The notes beneath the pieces were generated by a model. That model saw nothing but the letters and a program-made list of their open reading frames with translations. It had not been told where the DNA came from and made no database searches. Source: a virus. Taken from it: a stretch of DNA of 34,456 bases. This document shows, one piece after another, positions 16,694-23,859 of the stretch. The stretch is from positions 1 to 34,456 of IMG/VR virus record IMGVR_UViG_3300025313_000076; one strand, written 5' to 3'. The position numbers and the translations under genes are program-made. The number at the start of each line of letters is the position of its first letter. The stretch's first letter is position 1.

Positions 16694-17128
16694 ATGGCTG
16701 TTGGAACTAGCACGTACAAGGGTCTCGCCGTCCCCCTCAACGGGGAAGTCGAACTCAGACAAGACACTGCGGCAACCGACTTCGTCACCCTGAGTGGCGA
16801 TGCCAGCATCAGTGGGGATTACCTCGTGTGCCGCACCGGATCGACCGAGGTGTTCGTAATCAACTCGGCCGGTGCCATCGCTGCGGGCTCAATCACTACC
16901 GGAGTAGGCGTGGCTGGACTGCGACTGGATACTCTAAAGTCGCTGAAGTTCTCCGCCCCCTACACCACGGCTCTGCCCACGACTGGGCTTGCCAAGGGTG
17001 AGATGTTCCTGGTGATCGCTTCAGGGACGCCGCAACTCGCCGTCCAAATCGCTGCTGCGAGCACGGTGAACGTGCTCAGGTACTTCACCGCCAATACGGC
17101 AACGTTCGGTCGGGCGAGCGCCTCCTAA
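16694..17128 (+). CDS. probable head decoration or capsid-associated protein (144 aa)
   Basis: ATG at 16694 has CCGGGG about ten bases upstream. The product has no charged helices and is rich in Thr, Ala, Gly, Ser and Val, which predicts a beta fold. Its place one gene after the major capsid gene and its size fit decoration or stabilising proteins. I do not recognise a specific family. The start includes Gly-Leu-Ala-Val-Pro-Leu-Asn-Gly-Glu-Val-Glu-Leu-Arg-Gln, which could be checked against capsid-accessory families. A strong hairpin follows the gene. Confidence 0.68.
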   Translation: MAVGTSTYKGLAVPLNGEVELRQDTAATDFVTLSGDASISGDYLVCRTGSTEVFVINSAGAIAAGSITTGVGVAGLRLDTLKSLKFSAPYTTALPTTGLAKGEMFLVIASGTPQLAVQIAAASTVNVLRYFTANTATFGRASAS

Positions 17129-17145
17129 CAACTGAATAGCCTGAA

Positions 17146-17174
17146 GGGCGGGGGCGCTAACCTCGCCCCCGCCC
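17146..17174 (+). terminator. GC-rich hairpin ending the capsid operon
   Basis: GGGCGGGGGCG (17146-17156) and CGCCCCCGCCC (17164-17174) form a perfect 11-base-pair stem with a 7-base loop, CTAACCT. No T-run follows. Instead GGAGGG starts at the next base and serves as the ribosome site for the gene at 17184. It may be an intrinsic pause or attenuator, an RNA-stability element for the abundant capsid message, or a partial terminator. It sits exactly at the boundary between capsid genes and the cargo block. Confidence 0.55.
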
Positions 17175-17183
17175 GGAGGGATA

Positions 17184-18275
17184 ATGCGAGTTTTTGTCGG
17201 CGGAGTATCATCGGAATACGCACATGGGGGTTGCGTAGAATCGTTCCTTACCATCAGATTGAGGCCCGGAGACGAGCGCAAGTACCAGTGGCGCACGCGC
17301 GGAGACATTGCCCGTACCGAACTCTGTGACGAGTTTATGCGTCGCAAGGAGTTCGACGCCTTCTTCCTGGTGGACGTGGACATGCTGTTCGACCACGACA
17401 TCCTGGAGAGGATGCGGTCACACGACCTAGATATTGTCAGCGGGCACTACTTCCGCAGGCGCTTCAACCCAATGATTTCGATTGCCGAGGTCGGGGAATG
17501 GCCCTATGAGCCACTGTACGACATCCCCGATGACGGGCTGATTGAGGTCTCGACCAGCGGTTTCGGCTGTCTGCTTATCAAGAGGAATGTTCTGGAAGCA
17601 GTACAGAAGACGATGGATCCCAAGGAGCCAATCCTGGGAATGGGGCCCCTGCCCGAGATGACCAATGGTGATCGAGGCCCGTTTGGAGCAGACTTCGTGT
17701 TCTCCGCAAGGGCCAGACAATTGGGTTACAAGCACTGGGTGGATTGCAATCCCGTGGCGGAGGCCAGGCACGCGGCGACCGTGTTCTTGGACAGGAAACT
17801 GTACAAGAAGGTCCGTGACTGGCAGGTAGAGAAAGCCGCCGACCACTGGAACAAAATCTGGCAACTCAATCTGGAGGTTCATGGAATGGACGCAAAGACC
17901 GCCGACGCACGAGTGAAACAACTCCAACTGATCCGCAAAGGCTTTGCCGATAGCTTGCGGGATTTTGAGGATCAGGCGGCGAACCTGCGCACCCGCATTT
18001 TCATCGTGGATGGGCAGATTGCCGAACGAGAAATTGACATACAGACAGCGCCGCCGGAACCAAAGACGCTGACGGCAGAAGACTCTCCGAAGCCGCTATT
18101 TCTGGGAAAGTTGCCCGTGTTCAACTCAGAGGAAGAGGCGAAGGCCGCCCTGGCGAATAGGGGCAAGGGACCAGAGGGAGAGAGCGAAGAAGAGGGTCAA
18201 CGTCTTAGGGAACCGGTAGCCAAGAAAACCGCACAGGATTTCTTGGGGGCGCTAAACGATGGCTCGGCCTCTTGA
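17184..18275 (+). CDS. GT-A fold glycosyltransferase with C-terminal coiled coil (363 aa)
   Basis: ATG at 17184 has GGAGGG seven bases upstream. Residues 1-200 look like a GT2-type catalytic domain. Arg-Gly-Asp-Ile-Ala-Arg-Thr is at 39-45 and the metal-binding Asp-Val-Asp at 64-66 follows a hydrophobic strand. Thr-Ser-Gly-Phe-Gly-Cys-Leu-Leu-Ile is at 124-132, and Gly-Ala-Asp-Phe-Val-Phe at 168-173 is the usual position of the base. His196 may complete the metal site. Residues about 205-300 are charged helix and predicted coiled coil, and the tail is acidic. It needs a nucleotide-sugar donor. It opens the cargo block, and its 3' end overlaps the next gene by 17 bases. The acceptor is unknown. 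Confidence 0.75.
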   Translation: MRVFVGGVSSEYAHGGCVESFLTIRLRPGDERKYQWRTRGDIARTELCDEFMRRKEFDAFFLVDVDMLFDHDILERMRSHDLDIVSGHYFRRRFNPMISIAEVGEWPYEPLYDIPDDGLIEVSTSGFGCLLIKRNVLEAVQKTMDPKEPILGMGPLPEMTNGDRGPFGADFVFSARARQLGYKHWVDCNPVAEARHAATVFLDRKLYKKVRDWQVEKAADHWNKIWQLNLEVHGMDAKTADARVKQLQLIRKGFADSLRDFEDQAANLRTRIFIVDGQIAEREIDIQTAPPEPKTLTAEDSPKPLFLGKLPVFNSEEEAKAALANRGKGPEGESEEEGQRLREPVAKKTAQDFLGALNDGSAS

Positions 18276-18822
18276 GGTTATCAGGCACTGCTGCCTGGTA
18301 GGGACGAACCTTGAGCGCGCCGACCTGAGATCCATGGACCTCAGGGGAGTGAACTTTACCAATTCAAACCTGCGTGGGGCAGACCTGTCCCACGCCGACT
18401 GTCGGGGAGCGATCTTCGTGAAGGCGGACCTCTCGCGGGCGTGCCTCTACAACACGAACTGCGAGGATGCGGACTTCAGCAACGCCGACCTCACCATGTC
18501 CTACCTACGGGCCACTAATTTCAACCACGCCACGATGTGGTGGGCATCCCTAAGAAGGGTGACGGCCAAGAGCGCCTTCTTCCTTGGGGCAGACATGACC
18601 GGCGTAGACATGGCTTACGGGTTCTTTCTGGGATCTAGGTTTGGGCCTCCTCTTTGCAAGGCCGACCAGATGCGGAATGTTGACAAGGCGGTCTTCCACT
18701 GGTACTGGAACCCCAAGGGAGGCATCCCATCCTACGACCCGAAAGAGGGGTACGTGGATCTCTGGCACAGCGTCCTGGGGGGAATCTCCATCCAGGAGAA
18801 TGCCGCGGCTAGGCCGAAATGA
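18259..18822 (+). CDS. pentapeptide-repeat protein A (187 aa)
   Basis: Residues about 11-110 are repeats of the form Ala-(Asp/Asn)-Leu-X-X, for example Thr-Asn-Leu-Glu-Arg, Ala-Asp-Leu-Arg-Ser, Ala-Asp-Leu-Ser-His and Ala-Asp-Met-Thr-Gly, which fold as a square beta helix. The end has Phe-His-Trp-Tyr-Trp-Asn-Pro-Lys-Gly-Gly and later Ser-Tyr-Asp-Pro and Glu-Asn-Ala-Ala, shared with the paralogue at 19253. Pentapeptide proteins range from DNA-gyrase protectors that mimic DNA to structural or targeting domains; nothing here selects among them. ATG 18259 lies inside the previous gene with a G-rich site upstream, and the stop overlaps the next ATG. Confidence 0.88.
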   Translation: MARPLEVIRHCCLVGTNLERADLRSMDLRGVNFTNSNLRGADLSHADCRGAIFVKADLSRACLYNTNCEDADFSNADLTMSYLRATNFNHATMWWASLRRVTAKSAFFLGADMTGVDMAYGFFLGSRFGPPLCKADQMRNVDKAVFHWYWNPKGGIPSYDPKEGYVDLWHSVLGGISIQENAAARPK

Positions 18823-19256
18823 GACATCGCGCCCTTGAGTTGAGATTGCAGGAACTGGAAATGCAACTGGAGTTCCTGGTCAAACAGGTCAATGAGGCAA
18901 GAGCCTCCGGGGCGGAGAAGACCGTCATTGCCGAGCTGATGCTGAAGTACACCGATGTCGAGGCTCGGATGGACGAGATACATCTGTGGGAAAAGGCGGA
19001 GGAGCAGAACCCGCGGTATGGAACCCAGATCAGAGTCAACGGGATGTGGCGCCCGAAGTTGCCGGAGTTTGGATCTCTGGAGAGGGCACTAGAGGCCATG
19101 AATTCCCCAACTGGGGGAGGACATTCGGCGGCGGCTGTGAGGGCGGCAAGGGAGTTTCGGTCCAGCGAGGACGCCAGGGAAACTGTCAGGTCCTTAGACG
19201 GTAGAAGCCCACTCGTTCCAGAGGAAGAACGGAAGCCGTTCAACACGACGCTATGA
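18819..19256 (+). CDS. coiled-coil protein between the pentapeptide genes (145 aa)
   Basis: ATGA overlaps link it on both sides (18819-18822 and 19253-19256). Residues 1-60 are a Leu-heptad, Glu/Arg-rich helix likely to dimerise. Residues 60-110 carry Trp, Pro and Gly in a turn-rich region. The remainder is charged helix and a Pro-rich tail. I do not recognise the family. Being nested between two paralogous pentapeptide proteins suggests the three products act together. An antisense frame covers almost the same bases, but the overlapping starts and stops favour this strand. Confidence 0.7.
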   Translation: MRHRALELRLQELEMQLEFLVKQVNEARASGAEKTVIAELMLKYTDVEARMDEIHLWEKAEEQNPRYGTQIRVNGMWRPKLPEFGSLERALEAMNSPTGGGHSAAAVRAAREFRSSEDARETVRSLDGRSPLVPEEERKPFNTTL

Positions 19257-19873
19257 CCAGCGTAGATAAGCGCCTGGAGCTGGCTTACAAGAGTTCCCTC
19301 GTCGGGGCGAACCTGGAGAGAGCGGATTTGCGTGGTCTGGATTTGCGAGGCATCAATCTGACCAGCGCCAACCTCCGAGGGGCCGATTTGTCGCAGGCGA
19401 ACTTGTCGCAGGCGACGCTGATTAGGACTGATTTGTCCAGGGCCAACATCCAGCGGGCGAACTTCGCCAATGCCGACATGACGGGCTGCGACCTTACGGG
19501 GACTTATGGCAGAGGGGCAAAGTTCTACAGGACCAAGTTGTGCCTTGCCTATCTGAGATATGCCCAGTTCAAGAACGCATTCTTCATTGAGTGTGATCTG
19601 ACGTCGGCCGACTTCTTGAATAGCCTCTTCCTTGGGGCGAAGTTTGATGGCTCCAACACAGAGGGCGTGAAGAATGCCGATAGGGCCATCTTCCTGTGGT
19701 GGTGGTCGCCGCTAAAGACTGGGAAAATCAGCTACGATCCTCTACCGGGGTGGCTGCAACTGGACGAGAGCGTTACCGGGGTCGAGAGCGTTCGAGAGAA
19801 CGCCGCCCGAGAGCGTGTTGAAGACTCCGTACAGAAGGCGTGGGAGGTCATGGACGATGCCTCGAAAGCGTAA
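19253..19873 (+). CDS. pentapeptide-repeat protein B (206 aa)
   Basis: This is a paralogue of the protein at 18259. Residues about 17-110 hold regular Ala-Asn-Leu-X-X and Ala-Asp-Leu-X-X repeats (Gly-Ala-Asn-Leu-Glu-Arg, Ala-Asp-Leu-Arg-Gly, Ala-Asn-Leu-Ser-Gln) with few interruptions. The C-terminal part shares the aromatic run (Phe-Leu-Trp-Trp-Trp-Ser-Pro), Ser-Tyr-Asp-Pro, a Glu-Ser-Val stretch and Glu-Asn-Ala-Ala, and adds a 30-residue basic and acidic helix. Diverged repeats mean the duplication is old. Roles as for A: possible gyrase mimic, binding scaffold or virion-associated protein, none demonstrated. Confidence 0.88.
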   Translation: MTSVDKRLELAYKSSLVGANLERADLRGLDLRGINLTSANLRGADLSQANLSQATLIRTDLSRANIQRANFANADMTGCDLTGTYGRGAKFYRTKLCLAYLRYAQFKNAFFIECDLTSADFLNSLFLGAKFDGSNTEGVKNADRAIFLWWWSPLKTGKISYDPLPGWLQLDESVTGVESVRENAARERVEDSVQKAWEVMDDASKA

Positions 19874-20186
19874 GGACCAGCCGGTTCCTCTGGAAGAACT
19901 GCGGTTCTCGGGGGATGCTAACCTCATTCTTGCCAGACTCAAGGCAGAATTGGCCGAAAGGGACAGGTACATCAATGTCCTGGAGAATAAGAACCTGGGT
20001 ATGGAGAAGTGTGCCAATAGGGTCTGGGCTGCCCTGGAGGAGGCGGAGGCAATGGCTAATCGCTTCCCGCAGTTTGTCCAGGATGCCCTGAATGACCCGA
20101 AGAAGCACGCCTCCAGACTAGCCGAGGCGGCTCGCTATGGCAGGATCTTCCGGGAAGCGAAGGACGACTTCCAGAGACTCAGATGA
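19857..20186 (+). CDS. small helical protein of unknown function (109 aa)
   Basis: I choose ATG 19857 because GGGAGG at about 19842-19847 lies nine bases upstream; the same frame open from 19815 has no such site. The N-terminus is basic (Pro-Arg-Lys-Arg-Lys). The rest is Glu/Ala/Leu/Arg helix with coiled-coil character at about 25-75. It overlaps the end of pentapeptide B by 17 bases and ends in an ATGA junction with the CMP-sugar synthetase gene, so it belongs to the same translation chain. No function can be assigned. Confidence 0.65.
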   Translation: MPRKRKDQPVPLEELRFSGDANLILARLKAELAERDRYINVLENKNLGMEKCANRVWAALEEAEAMANRFPQFVQDALNDPKKHASRLAEAARYGRIFREAKDDFQRLR

Positions 20187-20896
20187 CTCGTGCGCAGAAG
20201 GTCCTCGGGGTTACGGCCGCCAGAGGGGGAAGCAAGGGAGTTCCTCGGAAGAACATCCGCCAGATCGGCGGCATTCCTCTGATTGCCTACACCATCCGAG
20301 AAGCCAAGAAGAGCCGTCTCATCAGTAGATACATTGTGTCTACGGACGACGATGAGATAGCCGAGGTTGCCCGCCACTATGGGGCTGAGGTTTTGATGCG
20401 GCCGGCGGAACTGGCCGAAGACCACACCCCCATGATTGCCGTGATGCAGCACGCCCTGAAATGGTGCGAGGAGGAAGAGGGGGAATGGTATGACATCGTG
20501 GCCGATCTCAGATGCACCAATCCTCTCAAGACGGCCCATGACATCGACGGGGCAATAGAGAAACTGATCCACACCGGGGCGGATGGCGTTATCGGGGTTA
20601 CAAAGTTGGACGACCACCACCCGGCACGGATTAAGCGGGTCTTCGAGGATAGACTGATTGACTTTGCCTGGCCCGAGCCGCCGGCCGGATTGAGACAGGA
20701 ACTGAAACCCGATGCCTTCATTCGCAACGGCAGCCTGTATGTGGTTCTTAGGGACGCACTTTTGGACGGCATTCTTCTTCAGGGCAGCGACAATCTTAGA
20801 CCTTGGTATATGCCGCTGGAGAAGAGTGTGAACATCGACTCTGAGCTGAACTTCGTGTTGGTGGAGGCGCTCCTTGGACGCAACCGCCAGATTTGA
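20183..20896 (+). CDS. neuA: CMP-nonulosonate cytidylyltransferase (NeuA/PseF/LegF family)
   Basis: This enzyme joins CMP to a nonulosonic acid using CTP, giving the activated donor. Residues 11-25 carry Thr-Ala-Ala-Arg-Gly-Gly-Ser-Lys-Gly-Val-Pro-Arg-Lys-Asn-Ile, the family signature that binds CTP. Thr-Asp-Asp-Asp-Glu-Ile-Ala, Arg-Cys-Thr-Asn-Pro-Leu and Asn-Gly-Ser-Leu-Tyr-Val follow in the usual order, with Asn-Ile-Asp-Ser-Glu-Leu near the end. The length, 237 residues, is normal. The family cannot tell sialic, legionaminic and pseudaminic substrates apart by eye, so the gene symbol denotes the family. It is coupled upstream and downstream and lies about 1.4 kb from the NeuB-like gene. 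Confidence 0.9.
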   Translation: MTRAQKVLGVTAARGGSKGVPRKNIRQIGGIPLIAYTIREAKKSRLISRYIVSTDDDEIAEVARHYGAEVLMRPAELAEDHTPMIAVMQHALKWCEEEEGEWYDIVADLRCTNPLKTAHDIDGAIEKLIHTGADGVIGVTKLDDHHPARIKRVFEDRLIDFAWPEPPAGLRQELKPDAFIRNGSLYVVLRDALLDGILLQGSDNLRPWYMPLEKSVNIDSELNFVLVEALLGRNRQI

Positions 20897-21605
20897 CCTG
20901 GGAGACAGGGAGTACATCTTCACGGCCCCAACGAGTCTCCAGTTCAAGACGGTCAAGAAGATCATCGACTCCTATTATGGAGAAGAGCGGGTCCGCAAGA
21001 GAATTGGCGATGTTCATCACATCGTTGATGTGGGTGCATGTATAGGAACGATGTCTCTTTGCTATACGACCATCTGGCCCGATGCGGAAATTCTAGCCAT
21101 AGAGCCACATCCGCTGAACTTCAAGTATCTTGTGGAGAATTGCAAGGCGTTCAAGAACATCCATCCTGTGTGTATCGCCCTAGGCGACAAAGAGGAGAGA
21201 ATACGCCTCGCCCTTCCATCTCCCGAGCAGCGCCCATTGTATCCGCAGTTCAGTAGGCTCGCCAATGTCGGCATGGCTTCTCGATACGGGAACTCCGATA
21301 ACTACGTGGCCGAAGTGGATGCAGTAACCCTGGACAGTATTGTCGGGTGGGACGTGGACCTTATCAAGATCGACGTGGAGGGTTCGGAGGTTTCTGTTCT
21401 TCGGGGGGCAGAGAGGACCATCGAGGCCACTCATCCGTTCCTGGTTGTGGAGGCCAGGGAGGAGAACCAGAAGATGGCGGGGGGGTCCCTCGAAGAGTTG
21501 AGCAACAGCCTGAAGAGGCTGGGCTACATTCACAGATGGCAATGGGGTGGCGATGCCTGTCTTCAACACCCGCTGAGGAAGCCGTTGTGGACACACTATT
21601 CATAG
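20874..21605 (+). CDS. FkbM-family SAM-dependent methyltransferase (243 aa)
   Basis: The start is TTG 20874, with GGAGG at 20863-20867 six bases upstream and a 23-base overlap with the synthetase gene. FkbM hallmarks are Val-Asp-Val-Gly-Ala-Cys-Ile-Gly (51-58), Ile-Glu-Pro-His-Pro-Leu-Asn-Phe (76-83) and Asp-Leu-Ile-Lys-Ile-Asp-Val-Glu-Gly-Ser-Glu (162-172), then Val-Leu-Arg-Gly-Ala. These enzymes usually O-methylate sugars or other small hydroxyl groups. Its likely substrate is a glycan of the same block. At the 3' end it overlaps the fragment of an older NeuB start. Confidence 0.9.
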   Translation: MDATARFDLGDREYIFTAPTSLQFKTVKKIIDSYYGEERVRKRIGDVHHIVDVGACIGTMSLCYTTIWPDAEILAIEPHPLNFKYLVENCKAFKNIHPVCIALGDKEERIRLALPSPEQRPLYPQFSRLANVGMASRYGNSDNYVAEVDAVTLDSIVGWDVDLIKIDVEGSEVSVLRGAERTIEATHPFLVVEAREENQKMAGGSLEELSNSLKRLGYIHRWQWGGDACLQHPLRKPLWTHYS

Positions 21606-21643
21606 CCGAACTCGGCAGTATGCACAAGGGCATTGGAGGTTGA
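21587..21643 (+). pseudogene. remnant of a NeuB-family start, cut off by the following gene
   Basis: From GTG 21587 a frame of 18 residues reads Met-Asp-Thr-Leu-Phe-Ile-Ala-Glu-Leu-Gly-Ser-Met-His-Lys-Gly-Ile-Gly-Gly and stops at TGA 21641-21643. It closely matches the start of the NeuB-like protein at 22271, which has Ala-Glu-Leu-Gly-Ser-Leu-His-Lys-Gly-Ile at residues 8-17. The DNA of the two copies differs mainly at third codon positions, so this is an old homologous copy and not a recent duplication. It overlaps the FkbM end, as an intact gene in this phage would. The glycosyltransferase at 21646 begins straight after. Confidence 0.5.
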
Positions 21644-21645
21644 TC

Positions 21646-22314
21646 GTGGAGATCGTAACGGCGGCAGACACGGGCTATTTTCGATATCTTCTGAGACTCG
21701 TGACGACGTCGCACGGCTGGTTGAACGTCCGGCCAGTTGTATACGATCTTGGCCTGACGGGGATTGAGTTGCTGGCATTGTCGATGATGGGCATTCAAAC
21801 AAGAGGCGGGCCAAGGAAAATACCACGGGGCAGAGGTTATCCGCCAGGATATACCCCGAGGGCACTCCACAAGCCCCTTATACTCCTTGATTACTGCCGT
21901 CAATCTACAAGTGACATCATCTATATGGATGCCGATGCGTGGATTGTCTCGCCATTCGAGTTCCCCATAAGGGGCATTGGCGTTACGCGCGTTAGAGACA
22001 AGGTTGTGGAAGCATACCTAGGATCACCATTGGCGGACTATAGAGGTCCGCATCATTCTGGCGTTCTTTTCCTTGGCCATAACTCTCAAAGACTGCCCTT
22101 TCTGGGCGCCTGGGCCGCGGACACGCTTTCTGATTCCAGTCCCAGCGACAAGAAATCAATGAACAAAGTTCTGACAAACTATGACTTCACGGTTTTGGAT
22201 GAAGACGAATGGAATGCAAGCACCATGTTTCCGATGACCAAAATATTCCACGCTCATGGAGGCCAGAGTGATGAACAGCGTGTTCTTTGCGGCCGAGCTG
22301 GGGAGTCTTCATAA
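21646..22314 (+). CDS. probable glycosyltransferase inserted before the NeuB-like gene (222 aa)
   Basis: I choose GTG 21646, six bases after GGAGG (21635-21639); TTG at 21640 is too close to that site. The metal-binding Asp-Ala-Asp lies at 95-97 after a hydrophobic strand (Ile-Ile-Tyr-Met-Asp-Ala-Asp), typical of GT-A enzymes of GT8 or related type. His-His-Ser-Gly-Val-Leu-Phe-Leu and His-Ala-His-Gly-Gly support this. The last residues, about 12, are NeuB-gene sequence read in another frame, and its stop lies within that gene. This suggests the coding region was joined to a gene it did not evolve with. Acceptor and donor are unknown. Confidence 0.63.
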   Translation: MEIVTAADTGYFRYLLRLVTTSHGWLNVRPVVYDLGLTGIELLALSMMGIQTRGGPRKIPRGRGYPPGYTPRALHKPLILLDYCRQSTSDIIYMDADAWIVSPFEFPIRGIGVTRVRDKVVEAYLGSPLADYRGPHHSGVLFLGHNSQRLPFLGAWAADTLSDSSPSDKKSMNKVLTNYDFTVLDEDEWNASTMFPMTKIFHAHGGQSDEQRVLCGRAGESS

Positions 22315-22936
22315 GGGAATTGAGGCCCTCGCGTATGAGATGGTGCGGCAGGCAAAACTTGCGGGCGCGGATGCCGCCAAGTTTCAATTCGGCTGGCCAC
22401 GGGGGGCAGGGCCGATCCGATGTTGGGCGACAGATAATGCGGCAATCATACGTAAGTGGTGTGACTATTTCAACATAGGATTTATGGCGTCGGTATTCTC
22501 GTGGGAGGGATTGGCGACTGCGGAGTCGTCTGGAGTTGATTACATCAAGATGGCACACCCGGAGACATTCGCAAAGAACGCGAACGGAGAGGATTATGAT
22601 AGGCTGCTAAAGCTCTGCTTTGCCAGCAACAAGCCGGTCTTTGTGTCGGGCAATGTGGTGCCAGGGGCGACCTGTCTATACTGTATCCCGAAGTATCCGG
22701 TCTATCAACACGCCCTCAACCTTCCCGGGGATTTTGGCTTTTGGAATGGGTACTCTTCGCACACGCCGGGGATCGAGGATGCGCTGGTGGCCATAGCCAG
22801 GGGTGCAAGGGCCATTGAGAAGCACGTGACTCTGAATAAGGCGGATGAGAGTATCAAGGACAATCACTTTGCGCTCTCATTCGAGGAGTTTGCCGAGATG
22901 GTCCGCATCGGAAAGGCAATGGCGAGACTGTGCTAG
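22271..22936 (+). CDS. neuB: compact NeuB-family nonulosonate synthase (221 aa)
   Basis: NeuB enzymes join phosphoenolpyruvate to an N-acyl sugar to form a nonulosonic acid. Here Ala-Glu-Leu-Gly-Ser-Leu-His-Lys-Gly (8-16), Gly-Ala-Asp-Ala-Ala-Lys-Phe-Gln (32-39) and Gly-Tyr-Ser-Ser-His-Thr-Pro-Gly-Ile (160-168) are recognisable, as is Gly-Ala-Arg-Ala-Ile-Glu-Lys-His-Val-Thr-Leu (178-188). The last two match the barrel's second half. Usual length is about 340 residues with a C-terminal SAF (antifreeze-like) domain; this one ends right after the barrel and lacks that domain. ATG 22271 has GGAGG eight bases upstream. It overlaps the glycosyltransferase at the 5' end and the dehydrogenase at the 3' end. 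The product (sialic, legionaminic or pseudaminic type) cannot be told by eye. Confidence 0.83.
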   Translation: MNSVFFAAELGSLHKGIEALAYEMVRQAKLAGADAAKFQFGWPRGAGPIRCWATDNAAIIRKWCDYFNIGFMASVFSWEGLATAESSGVDYIKMAHPETFAKNANGEDYDRLLKLCFASNKPVFVSGNVVPGATCLYCIPKYPVYQHALNLPGDFGFWNGYSSHTPGIEDALVAIARGARAIEKHVTLNKADESIKDNHFALSFEEFAEMVRIGKAMARLC

Positions 22937-23859
22937 CACACTGGAGCGCCCCCTACAGACCCCATTGGAAGATGTGGTCCTGGCCGTGCGAGACATCGTT
23001 CTGGGAGGTCTACGAGGCAAAAGACCTAGAGAAACTACTACCCATTGGGGTGTTGTACGCCAACCCAAATGCGCACTATGTTCTGGACATGGCCGCTCTG
23101 GAGATGCTGCCCGACCTCAAGATGGTTGTGACGCCGTCTACAGGTAACACACACATCGACATGCTGGCTCTCAGAGAGGCGGGCGTTGAATTGCGGTCCC
23201 TGCTGGATGACAGGCCAGCTCTAGAGGAGATCAGAGCCAGTTCGGAGTTCACGTTCCTGCTCATTCTGAATGCCCTACGCCGACTGGACAAGATGTTGCT
23301 ATCCGGGGAGTGGAAGCGGGACGAGGAAAGCCTGCGAGGGCATGAACTATACGAGGCGATGATTGGGCTGGTGGGTTATGGAAGGATAGGCAAGAACATT
23401 GAGCGGTGGTGCCGGGAGTTTGGGGCCGGCGTTTACTGGTATGACCCCTATGATGAAGCGAGAGACCACATCTATCAGTCTAGCCCCCTGTGGCAATTCT
23501 CTAGTTGCCAGGTCGTGGTTCTGTGTTGTGCCCTGACGGCCGAAACCAGGGGGATGATTACCGGGCAGATGATCTACCGGATGAAGCCGAACGCAACCCT
23601 CATCAATACCGCAAGAGGGGAACTGCTGGCGGACGATGTTTACGACGCTCTCAAGAAGCGCCAGGATGTGACTGCCTGGTTTGACGTACTGCCGGGAGAG
23701 GCCAATGGCGGCCCGGAGCAGACCTACCTGGAACTGCCAAATGTCCATGTGACACCGCACATAGCGGGAACGACATTTGAGAGTCAGGAGAAGGCGGCGA
23801 GGATAGCCATGCGCTTGGCGGGGAGGTGGTTGGATGCCTACTGCAAAAGTCCAGCCTAA
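22930..23859 (+). CDS. D-isomer-specific 2-hydroxyacid dehydrogenase (309 aa)
   Basis: The family oxidises 2-hydroxyacids or reduces 2-oxoacids with NAD(P). Gly-Tyr-Gly-Arg-Ile-Gly (149-154) is the NAD site and Asn-Thr-Ala-Arg-Gly (226-230) provides the catalytic Arg229. Pro-His-Ile-Ala-Gly-Thr-Thr (276-282) holds the catalytic His277, with an acidic residue near 258 in place for the third partner. GTG 22930 overlaps the NeuB-like stop by seven bases; no strong ribosome site is visible, so it may depend on re-initiation. Placed just after a nonulosonate synthase, it probably acts on a related 2-oxo or 2-hydroxy intermediate. That is inference. Confidence 0.87.
   Translation: MLAHWSAPYRPHWKMWSWPCETSFWEVYEAKDLEKLLPIGVLYANPNAHYVLDMAALEMLPDLKMVVTPSTGNTHIDMLALREAGVELRSLLDDRPALEEIRASSEFTFLLILNALRRLDKMLLSGEWKRDEESLRGHELYEAMIGLVGYGRIGKNIERWCREFGAGVYWYDPYDEARDHIYQSSPLWQFSSCQVVVLCCALTAETRGMITGQMIYRMKPNATLINTARGELLADDVYDALKKRQDVTAWFDVLPGEANGGPEQTYLELPNVHVTPHIAGTTFESQEKAARIAMRLAGRWLDAYCKSPA

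Noticed and set aside
18809-19246. Antisense frame of equal length (145 aa) opposite the coiled-coil gene
   Set aside because: The plus-strand frame has overlapping ATGA junctions on both sides and a coiled-coil pattern; the antisense one has neither.
20135-20965. Long antisense frame (276 aa) across the CMP-sugar synthetase
   Set aside because: The plus-strand gene has clear family motifs over the same bases; the antisense frame is a by-product of its codon use.
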